A program made the translations under genes and the position numbers. From NCBI GenBank assembly GCA_900557045.1, contig USQY01000046.1, positions 1 to 14,028 on the forward strand: 14,028 nucleotides of DNA. Direction: 5' to 3'. Source of the stretch: an uncultured Clostridium sp. (GTDB taxonomy: Bacteria; Bacillota; Clostridia; TANB77; CAG-508). The notes under the pieces are model-generated. The model made no database searches and had not been told where the DNA came from. It was given only the letters and a program-made list of their open reading frames with translations. This document shows, in pieces, positions 1 through 6,442 of the stretch (position 1 is the first letter of the stretch; every line of letters begins with the position of its first letter).

Positions 1-220
1 TATAAACAGTACCTCTAGATGCATCCAGAGTCGGGTATGCATCAGTTCCGATTTCCTGATAGAAGTGGATATCCGTTTGATCGCCGTTCAAAAGGTAGCA
101 AACTTCGCCGTTTGCAAATGCTTCTGTTGATTTCGCAGTAGCGGTTCCTTTTCGATTGGTGCCTTCTGTACCAAATCCAGTGGCACAGCTGCTGTCCAAA
201 TAGTAGTTGTTGGTAATCAC
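1..220 (-). other. GC-rich segment encoding part of a cell-surface repeat protein
   Basis: By my count bases 1-180 hold 83 G/C (46%), against 11 of 60 (18%) in 241-300. The minus-strand translation, in frame with the U32 gene, contains NNYYLDSSCATGFGTEG, then STEAFANGEVCYLLNGDQT and EIGTDAYPTLDASRGTVY. This pattern (NxYYLDSS..., F-A-x-GEVxYLLNG, Q-x-x-GTDxYPxLD) is one I associate with very large secreted surface proteins of Lachnospiraceae-like and other gut Firmicutes. It is not part of U32 proteins. The change occurs at about 215-222. It may be an assembly chimera, a contig-edge artefact or a genuine recombination; the window cannot decide between these. Confidence 0.7.
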
Positions 221-1964
221 ATTAGAATAATTTTCATTTATTGTTAAAGTATTTAATAAAATAGATATTCCTTTGTAAGATTTTATAATTTCATTGCTTG
301 AAACATTGGTATCCCTAATAGTTTTTAAAGTGAAATTTTCGGAAACCTTATCAGATTTACCACTTTTGTAACTTTCAAATTTAGTATCTATGTCAATGAT
401 GCATTTTCTATGAATTCTTTCTAATAAAATATTTTCGAGTTTAGAAATGCAATCCCTACGTAGTTGATTTAATTTACTGATACTAGGAATATATAAATTT
501 TCACCTAAACTAACATCAATTTTTCCAAATTCAAAAGGTTTACCACCAAGTTTATTAATTTGTTCAACAATTCTTTCAGTAGTAATAGGAGAATTGATTG
601 AATCAACAGGAATCAAATCAGATGTTAATGTAAAATCAATATTGTTATATATAGTATCTGAATCAATATAATCAGTATAAATTTGCATACTAATAGGTGT
701 ATTTTTTTGAACAATAATTTTAGAATTAATAACAGTTTTAATTTTTTCATTATTCACATACTCATTAGACAAATTACATAAATCTTTAGAACTCATTTTA
801 AAGATTTTGTCACCAACGGAAATATTTCCTTTAATTCTACCAATTTTAACTATATTTCCAGATTTAGCAAAAGGTATGTTTTGATTGTTATTAATTAATT
901 CAGAAACAGTATAAGAACCTTTTTCGTTTTCAAGACTAACAGTATCTCCAATAGATATATTATCTTGCAATTTTAGGGTGATATATCCTTTATTTTGATT
1001 AAAATTATAGACATTTCCTATAAAAATTCCAGCATTATTAGGTTTGTCTTTGCATACAAATTGTTGGTTAGGCTTAGATTCTAAATATCCTTTAGAAAAT
1101 CCACCACGATTAAATACTTGTAATAAATCCTTCTTGTCTTTTTCATCAATTATATAAGGCTTATCAGATAGTGCTAAATCAATATATTTTCTATAAATTC
1201 TAGTTACAGTTGAAACATACTCTGAATTTTTCAATCTTCCTTCGATTTTAAAACATGTAATTCCAAGATTAACAAGAGTAGGAAGTAATTCAAGTGAACA
1301 TAGGTCTTTAGGACTTAAAAGATGACCTGTATCAATAATTTCAGAATTTTTAATTAATTGATAAGGGAGTCTACAAGGTTGAGCACATTTACCGCGATTC
1401 CCAGAACGAGCTCCAATCATGCTAGATAATAAACATTGTCCTGAATAACAGATACATAAAGCACCATGAATAAATACTTCAATTTCAATATTTGAATTAT
1501 CACAAATATATTTAATTTCATCTATTGTTAATTCCCTAGAAAGTACAACACGTTTAAAACCTAATCTTTCAGCTTCTAATACACCATCTAAGCTGTGAAT
1601 AGTCATTTGAGTACTTGCATGAATAGGTAAATCAGGAAACAGTTCAATTAATTTTTTTGCTAATCCTAAATCTTGAACAATAATAGCATCAATTCCATAT
1701 TCATAAGCCTTTTTAGCAATATTTATGGCATCATTAAACTCATTATTTTTTATTAAAATATTTAAGGTTAAATTTGTTTTTACATTTCTGATTTTTGCAT
1801 ATTCAATAGCTCTTTTTAGCTCTTCATTACTAAAGTTATTAGCCGAAGCTCTAGCATTAAATAGACTACTACCAAAATAAACACAGTTAGCTCCACTTTG
1901 GACAGCTGCTTTTAAACATTCAAAATCTCCGAACAGGAGATAGTAATTCTATATTCTTTTTCAT
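1..1964 (-). pseudogene. Peptidase U32 family protein, frameshifted at its start and fused or chimeric at its 3' side
   Basis: Translating the minus strand from the ATG at 1964 (SD-like AAAGGAA just upstream) gives MKKNIELLSPV and then, after one extra base at 1931, a stop at codon 15. Skipping that base restores an open frame of about 580 codons: GDFECLKAAVQSGANCVYFG, then the U32 signature region with HGALCICYSGQC and GNRGKCAQPCRLPY (about residues 165-200), then FKIEGRLK. The Cys cluster is the type that binds an Fe-S cluster in this family. U32 proteins include putative collagenase-like peptidases and the RlhA 23S rRNA hydroxylation protein; which role applies here is not known. The second half matches the DUF3656-containing long form, normally about 750-850 residues. 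After ISILLNTLTINENYSN the frame runs into surface-protein-like sequence (see 1-220) and leaves the window. Ala and Pro codons are strongly GCT/CCT, unlike the A-ending choice in der, plsY and gpsA. The family is certain; intactness is not. Confidence 0.8.
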
Positions 1965-2001
1965 TTTTTATCATTCCTTTAATTTAGTGTATTTTCTTAA
2001 A

Positions 2002-2010
2002 ATTGTAACA
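2002..2010 (-). promoter_or_regulatory. Candidate extended -10 promoter for the U32 gene
   Basis: On the minus strand TGTTACAAT (an extended -10 with TG one base before TACAAT) lies about 40 bases upstream of the U32 ATG. I see no good -35. It overlaps the -35 proposed for the divergent small-protein gene, so the two could interfere. AT-rich sequence makes such matches cheap. Confidence 0.3.
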
Positions 2011-2032
2011 CATTTTTCAGAATTTGCATACT
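2003..2032 (+). promoter_or_regulatory. Candidate promoter for the Cys/Gly-rich small protein
   Basis: TTGTAA at 2003-2008 and CATACT at 2027-2032 are separated by 18 bases. Transcription would start near 2040, leaving a leader of about 25 bases before the ribosome site AAGGAGG at 2051-2057. Sequence match only. Confidence 0.35.
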
Positions 2033-2065
2033 ATATCATATAAAATAAAAAAGGAGGTAATGAAA

Positions 2066-2251
2066 ATGCCAGAAGAAGGAAGAAACTGCGGATGTGGTTG
2101 TGGAAATAATTGTGGTTGTGGAAACAATGGATTTTTAGGTGGATTATTCGGTGGAGACGGATGCAACAGCGAAATATTGTTCTTTATAATAGTATTCTTA
2201 TTATTATTCACAAATTGTGGTTGTGGATGTGGTAGAGGTTGTTGTAACTAA
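2066..2251 (+). CDS. Small Cys/Gly-rich single-TM protein, unknown function
   Basis: This encodes 61 residues. I chose the ATG at 2066 because AAGGAGG (2051-2057) lies 8 bases before it; the ATG at 2060 is only 2 bases from the site. The layout is a soluble N-terminus with repeated CGCG motifs (about residues 8-19), a Gly/Phe/Leu stretch FLGGLFGGDG (23-32), one very hydrophobic helix ILFFIIVFLLLF (37-48), and a Cys-rich tail CGCGCGRGCC (51-60). Twelve Cys in 61 residues suggests metal or disulfide chemistry at a membrane. It resembles in layout the tiny Gly-rich, single-TM proteins of spore formers (YjcZ-type), which are spore or coat associated; that comparison is an inference. It is monocistronic, with its own terminator at 2278-2311. 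The gene is clearly real (SD, codon pattern, terminator) but its function is unknown. Confidence 0.8.
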   Translation: MPEEGRNCGCGCGNNCGCGNNGFLGGLFGGDGCNSEILFFIIVFLLLFTNCGCGCGRGCCN

Positions 2252-2277
2252 TACATGATAATTTTATAAATAGAAAA

Positions 2278-2311
2278 ATGATGAAAGGATATAAACTTTC
2301 ATCATTTTTTT
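2278..2311 (+). terminator. Rho-independent terminator of the Cys-rich small gene
   Basis: A 10-bp stem, ATGATGAAAG (2278-2287) and CTTTCATCAT (2296-2305), has an 8-base loop and is followed by six T. It lies 26 bases after the stop codon. Confidence 0.85.
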
Positions 2312-2336
2312 GATGGTTTATGATTTAAAAATAACA

Positions 2337-2367
2337 AAAGTGAAGTTACAATTTGTAACTTCACTTT
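2337..2367 (-). terminator. Rho-independent terminator of asnB
   Basis: A perfect 13-bp stem (AAAGTGAAGTTAC at 2337-2349 and its complement at 2355-2367) has a 5-base loop. It begins 5 bases after the asnB stop. On the minus strand it is followed by the T-rich tail TGTTATTTTT. Confidence 0.8.
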
Positions 2368-2371
2368 ATAC

Positions 2372-4220
2372 TTATAATTCAATTTTAGGTTGATATTTTT
2401 CAAGCCACATATTAACTTGACACAAATAAGCCATTAATTGTGGACCTGTCATAAGTTGCCCAAACCAAGGTCTAGTAAACGCTTTGCCATCTGTAGCTAA
2501 TATTTCTAAAATATATTCTCTATTTAATAAATTATTAATTGGCGCATTTTTATCTGTCATAATTTTAGTAAGCATTTGTTTAACAACATATAAATAAGTA
2601 GGATTCCATGTTTTAGGATAAGGGCTTTTCTTTCTATTTACAATTTCTTCAGGAAGTAAATCTTTCATAATATAGCGAAGTAGACCTTTTTCACGACCGT
2701 TTAATGCTTTCATTTCCCATGGAATATTCCATACATATTCAGCTAAACGATAATCACAAAATGGTACACGAAGCTCGAAACCATTATACATAGCCATTCT
2801 GTCTGAACGGTCTAATAAGGTTTGCATAAACCAATTTAGAGTTAAATGAGATATTTTTCGTTTTTGGGCTGTTTCCATTGAATCTTCATCAATAATTTCA
2901 ACTTCACCTAAACTTTCATAATATCTATAATCTATATATTTCTTTAGATTTATTTTGGAACTAATATTATTGTTTAATAATTTTTGCCTTTCATCTAAAG
3001 CAATAGACCAAGGGAAAGTTCCACTGTTTAAAGCATCTTCTCTAAAGAACCAAGGATATCCACCAAAAATCTCATCAGAACATTCTCCTGTTAAAGATAC
3101 AGTTGCAAAAGGTTTTACTTTTTCACAAAATAGAAGTAGGGAAGAGTCAACATCTGCCATACCAGGTAAATCTCTTGCAATCATAGCATCTTCTAAAGCT
3201 TTTGCAAGTTCAGGAGTATCTAGCATGACAACATTATGTTTAGTTTTTAGTTTCTCTTTCATTATGTCTATATAGTAATTGTCAGAATTTGGCTGAAAAT
3301 CAGTTTTAACAAAATTTTTATCATTATCCTTGTAATCTACAGAATAAGTTGGTAAGGGACCTAGATTTTTATCCTTGTAATAATTAGCAGCATATAATGT
3401 TATAATACTTGAATCTAATCCACCTGATAAAAATGTACATATAGGAACATCTGAAACTAATTGTCTTTTAATAGAATCTTCCAATAGAAATCTAGTTTTT
3501 TCACAAGTAGTTTTTAGGCTATCATTGTGTGGTTTACTAACTAAACCGCCAGTATTTTTCCAAATGAACACCATTTGAGTTGTAAATACCAAAATGTCCA
3601 GGTTTTAATTCAAAAATATTTTTAAAAGCAACAACGCCTGGTGTATGAGCAGGTCCTAGTCCAAATAATTCGGAAATTCCTTGTTCATCAAGTTTGGCTT
3701 CAACTCCTGGAAATTCTAAAATTGCTTTTATTTCAGATGAAAAAATTAATGTATTATCTTGAATAGTATAATAAAAAGGTTTTACACCAAAATGATCTCG
3801 TGCAAAAAACAACTCTTGTTTTGAACTATTCCATATAGCGAAACCATAAATTCCATTTAATTTTTTTACAATATCATATCCCCAGAACACAAAGCTTTTA
3901 AGAAGAACTTCAGTATCTGAATAACTTTCAAAAGTAAAACCATTTTCAATTAATTCATCACGCAATTCAGATGTATTGTAAAGTTGACCATTGTAGACAA
4001 TTGTATATGTACAATTATTATGCACAAATGTCATTGGTTGTTTACCACCTGTTGGATCTACAACAATTAAACGTTTGTGTCCAAGTACTATATGTTTTTC
4101 AAAATAATATCCATCTTCATCAGGACCACGTTTTTTTATTTTTTCATTCATGTTTTTTATAACTTCCTTCATATTAGAAATATCTTTTGTTAAACTTACA
4201 AAACCTGTTATTCCACACAT
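2372..4220 (-). pseudogene. asnB: Asparagine synthase (glutamine-hydrolysing), split by a 4-bp tandem duplication
   Basis: AsnB makes asparagine from aspartate, ATP and glutamine. The start is the ATG at 4220 (MCGITGF), 8 bases from AGGAGGT; the longer upstream reading has no ribosome site and would bury the Cys2 nucleophile. The glutaminase domain (about residues 2-210) shows RGPDEDG, GHKRL, NGQLYN, SDTEVLL and FARDHFGVKPFYY. The synthetase domain shows the PP-loop SGGLDSS, then GECSDEIFGGYPW and RVPFCDYRLAEY. The two halves lie in different frames. After EKYWRFS the DNA reads tagttagt (+ strand actaacta, 3536-3543), giving stop codons. Removing one four-base copy joins WRFS directly to KPHNDSLKTTCEK and gives 614 residues, a normal length for the family. 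As written, the glutaminase half ends at 3537 and the synthetase half has no obvious ribosome site. It is either a recent slippage mutation or a sequencing error. It is monocistronic, with a palindrome at its promoter. Confidence 0.9.
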
Positions 4221-4273
4221 AAAAATTACCTCCTTTGTTATTATATGCAATAAAATAACAGTTGTTGATATGC

Positions 4274-4302
4274 AGTATAACAATATTTATCTAAATATTG
4301 TT
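4274..4302 (-). promoter_or_regulatory. asnB promoter -10 with adjoining operator-like palindrome
   Basis: On the minus strand TGTTATACT forms an extended -10 (4274-4282), with no convincing -35. Directly upstream, filling the spacer, is a perfect palindrome at 4279-4302: 11-bp arms, AACAATATTTA and its complement, around TC. A dyad in the -10/-35 spacer is the classic place for a repressor. I do not recognise the motif. The rest of the gene-free stretch 4221-4588 holds the repeats and rpmF promoter described separately; I see no T-box or other riboswitch in it. Confidence 0.45.
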
Positions 4303-4417
4303 GCAGCAATCATAATTTGTTTAATGCTAAGTGCTTTGCTTATAATTTTCTATATTAAAATTTTGAATATATGAATGCAATTGCAATAAGTATTGAATTT
4401 TTCACTTCACTGTATTC

Positions 4418-4487
4418 ACTTTTTTGAAAATTTAAATCCAACTATGTCAATACTTTTTTTTGAAAATTTAAATCCAACTATTGACAA
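4418..4487 (+). repeat. Two tandem copies of a ~34-base AT-tract unit upstream of rpmF
   Basis: Copy 1 (4418-4451) and copy 2 (4452-4487) share an ACTTTTTT run, then GAAAATTTAAATCCAACTAT. They differ by two extra T and by the last few bases (gtcaat versus tgacaa). The end of copy 2 supplies the TTGACA -35 of the rpmF promoter. The A/T tracts could act as UP elements. Copy 1 ACTTTTTTGAAAATT differs at two positions from the CodY consensus AATTTTCWGAAAATT, which may be chance in AT-rich DNA. Confidence 0.75.
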
Positions 4488-4509
4488 AATTAGTAAATAC
4501 TAGTATAAT
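4481..4509 (+). promoter_or_regulatory. Consensus sigma-A promoter for rpmF
   Basis: TTGACA at 4481-4486 and TATAAT at 4504-4509 have a 17-base spacer, a perfect match to the housekeeping consensus. The start would be near 4516, giving a leader of about 70 bases to the rpmF ATG. Confidence 0.85.
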
Positions 4510-4588
4510 TTTAAAGTGACATTAAAATTGGTATAAATTAATAAAAATAGATATACACAATTCTAGATAACATAAGGAGGGAGTAAAA

Positions 4589-4777
4589 ATGGCACAACCA
4601 AAAAGAAGATGGTCAAAAGCAAGAACACATTTAAAAAGATCAACTTGGCAATTAAAAACTAAAAACTTAGTAGAATGCCCACATTGTCATGAAGCAATGA
4701 TGCAACATAGAGCTTGCCCAAGTTGCGGATACTATAATGGAGAACAAGTAATTTCAGTAAATGAAGCTGAACAATAA
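4589..4777 (+). CDS. rpmF: 50S ribosomal protein L32
   Basis: This encodes 62 residues beginning MAQPKRRWSKARTHLKR, the hallmark N-terminus of bL32, followed by the zinc ribbon CPHC...CPSCGYYNG (Cys at about residues 30, 33, 43 and 46). It is therefore the zinc-binding (C+) form of this large-subunit protein. The ATG at 4589 follows AAGGAGG at 4574-4580 with normal spacing. Many Firmicutes keep rpmF behind a yceD-like (DUF177) gene and before plsX; here it stands alone, with its own consensus promoter and its own terminator overlapping the stop codon. The gene is intact. Confidence 0.97.
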   Translation: MAQPKRRWSKARTHLKRSTWQLKTKNLVECPHCHEAMMQHRACPSCGYYNGEQVISVNEAEQ

Positions 4778-4811
4778 AAAATAACACAATTAATCAATTG
4801 TGTTATTTTTT
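4776..4811. terminator. Bidirectional terminator between rpmF and the PIN-like gene
   Basis: A perfect 16-bp stem (4776-4791 and 4796-4811) has the tetraloop AATC. The arms begin with six A and end with six T, so each strand presents an oligo-U tail. It serves rpmF on plus and the convergent gene that stops at 4819 on minus. Confidence 0.85.
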
Positions 4812-4818
4812 ATTGTTT

Positions 4819-6300
4819 TTAAGTTGAAAGTATAAGCCTTTCTGCAAATTTTGCATATTTACCTAAATCTTTAATTTCGCTTTCAGAAAAGTTTTTGCAG
4901 AATATCGCAATTCCTTTATAATTTGACTTAACCTTATAAGCAGTAATACTATATTTTTTGTTAAGATGGTTTATTGCGTGAATTATAGTATAATCCTTAT
5001 ATATTGGTATGTGTTTTCCTTTTACAGTAAAAATTTCAGAATCATTTGAATCTAAAATCCATATTTTTTCAGTAAGAGAAATGTTACGGAATGAGATGCT
5101 GTGTTTTTGGATAGAAAAATGTGGAAGAATCATTGGAACAGAATTAAGTACTGATGATGGATTACGACTTTGTTTTTGAGGACTATCTTCTTCTACAATT
5201 TCTACCTTTTCTGTTTTTTTCTTTGCATCATTATCTGTTGTTACAATATCTGTTACAGATTCATTTTTCTCTATTATACCTATAGTTGTCAATGTTTTGT
5301 TATTTTCTATTTGTAATGAATTATTTTTAGTAATGTAAGAATCACTATAGAGCATTTTATAATTATAGCCTAAACACTTATAATTGAAGCACTTGATAGC
5401 AGAAGACGACAAAATAATAGGATTATATTTATTACAAATACTTAATAAGTTTTCAGATTGCTCTTTATTTATATATATACAAAAATTATTTGATATAAAC
5501 ATATAAATATATTCTCTTACTTGCTGAATTTTACTCATTTTTTCAAGTTGCTCTATAAATTGATATGTTAATAATAATTTTCCTGCACCGATTTGTTTTG
5601 CGTATGAAATAACAGTTTCAATAGGAATTTTACAAAGTAAATCCTCTGAAAGAAGAATTGGCATACCGTTTTCTTTAGGAATATACTGTAAACCCTTGGA
5701 AAATTCAATATTGTTAAAAATTTTAACATTGATATTTCTAACTTTCGCCCGTAATCCTAAGGAATAATCGAATGTGTATAATCCATAACCAGTTGCTACA
5801 CAGTAGTCAAGAAGATGGGTGTCCACATAAGTTGACTTTTCTTCTTCCAACATTACAGTTTTGCAATATTTTGAAGTTGTATCTTCTAAAATTGCTTTAG
5901 CTAGAAATCTAGCGTTAGTAACATCATAAGTAACTTTTTCAGAATTTGCTAGATTTAAAATTTCTTGAAAAGAAAGCGAAGTAATTATATTTTCACAATC
6001 ATTTTCATAAAAAATTTTTTTGAGCTCATCATTTGGAAGATGACAAATGGAACAGTCTATGACAACTGCAGGTTTTATATGCGAAATTAAGCGAGTAAAT
6101 GTGTTTTGACTATAATGCGATTGTAGAATTTCACATAATTGACAAAAATTTTTTATTAATATACCAGTGGATTTTTTTATATGTTCTTGTAATTCATGAA
6201 AAGTAAATTTGAATGTTTCTAAATTTACTCCGCTTGGTTCAATAATGGAACGGATATCCCGTGCTAAAGCTTGTTGTTTAGCCTTTGATAAATTATCCAT
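4819..6300 (-). CDS. Putative tandem PIN-like domain protein, unknown function
   Basis: This encodes 493 residues. The ATG at 6300 is chosen because GGAGGT lies 7 bases before it; the ATG at 6315 overlaps that site. Residues 1-75 look helical. Residues 78-196 read as a PIN-type nuclease domain: VVIDCSIC (D82), SLSFQEIL (E113), YVDTHLLDYC (D160, D165) and LYTFDYSLGLRAK (D178), then a closing NVKIF strand. PIN domains hold Mg for RNA cleavage with such acids. Residues 214-318 seem to repeat the fold without the acids: ILLSEDLL, LLLTYQFIEQLEKM, ENLLSICNKYNPIILSSS, NYKMLY. A charged linker (about 325-385, with KKKTEKVEIVEED) leads to a mixed C-terminal domain (390-493) that I do not recognise. 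No signal peptide or TM segment is seen, so it is likely cytoplasmic. It is monocistronic, divergent from der and convergent with rpmF. The PIN call rests on motif spacing read by eye; the gene itself is certain. Confidence 0.65.
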   Translation of the reverse strand: MDNLSKAKQQALARDIRSIIEPSGVNLETFKFTFHELQEHIKKSTGILIKNFCQLCEILQSHYSQNTFTRLISHIKPAVVIDCSICHLPNDELKKIFYENDCENIITSLSFQEILNLANSEKVTYDVTNARFLAKAILEDTTSKYCKTVMLEEEKSTYVDTHLLDYCVATGYGLYTFDYSLGLRAKVRNINVKIFNNIEFSKGLQYIPKENGMPILLSEDLLCKIPIETVISYAKQIGAGKLLLTYQFIEQLEKMSKIQQVREYIYMFISNNFCIYINKEQSENLLSICNKYNPIILSSSAIKCFNYKCLGYNYKMLYSDSYITKNNSLQIENNKTLTTIGIIEKNESVTDIVTTDNDAKKKTEKVEIVEEDSPQKQSRNPSSVLNSVPMILPHFSIQKHSISFRNISLTEKIWILDSNDSEIFTVKGKHIPIYKDYTIIHAINHLNKKYSITAYKVKSNYKGIAIFCKNFSESEIKDLGKYAKFAERLILST

Positions 6301-6323
6301 AAGGCTTACCTCCATATATAATA

Positions 6324-6345
6324 AAATTTCTCAAAAGAGATATTT
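6324..6345. promoter_or_regulatory. Inverted repeat at the PIN-like gene transcription start
   Basis: The 9-base arms AAATTTCTC (6324-6332) and GAGATATTT (6337-6345) pair at 8 of 9 positions around AAAA. The predicted minus-strand start, about 7 bases after the -10, falls inside it. It could be an operator or a 5' leader hairpin. Confidence 0.35.
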
Positions 6346-6347
6346 AC

Positions 6348-6376
6348 ATTATACTACACGTTTTAAATTATGTCAA
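6348..6376 (-). promoter_or_regulatory. Consensus sigma-A promoter for the PIN-like gene
   Basis: On the minus strand TTGACA (6376-6371), a 17-base spacer and TATAAT (6353-6348) form a perfect housekeeping promoter, implying strong transcription unless it is repressed. Confidence 0.85.
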
Positions 6377-6388
6377 CATAAAAAATAT

Positions 6389-6417
6389 TTGACTAAAGTA
6401 TAAAAATAGTATAAAAT
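6389..6417 (+). promoter_or_regulatory. Promoter of the der-plsY-gpsA operon
   Basis: TTGACT at 6389-6394, a 17-base spacer and TAAAAT at 6412-6417 lie just before the SD of der. It is divergent from, and 12 bases apart from, the -35 of the PIN-like gene promoter. Confidence 0.65.
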
Positions 6418-6442
6418 AGAACACATAAAAGAGGTGAAAAAA

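Noticed and set aside
2017..2211. Pro/Asn-rich reading frame opposite the Cys-rich small gene
   Set aside because: It is a shadow of the CGCG/GGN codons on the other strand and has no ribosome site.
2955..3275. 106-residue plus-strand frame inside asnB
   Set aside because: It is antisense to conserved synthetase motifs, so a shadow.
4270..4374. A 34-residue hydrophobic reading frame starting MQYNNIYLNIVAA on plus
   Set aside because: It has no ribosome site, overlaps the asnB palindrome and promoter, and is easily produced by AT-rich DNA.
4418..4487. CRISPR-like array
   Set aside because: There are only two directly adjacent units with a six-base gap and no spacers or cas genes.
4221..4588. 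T-box or other riboswitch before asnB or rpmF
   Set aside because: There is no T-box core motif or specifier stem. The asnB leader is too short and the rpmF leader has no strong structure.
4819..6300. Toxin-antitoxin pair around the PIN-like protein
   Set aside because: It is about four times the size of VapC toxins, and no small antitoxin gene lies beside it.
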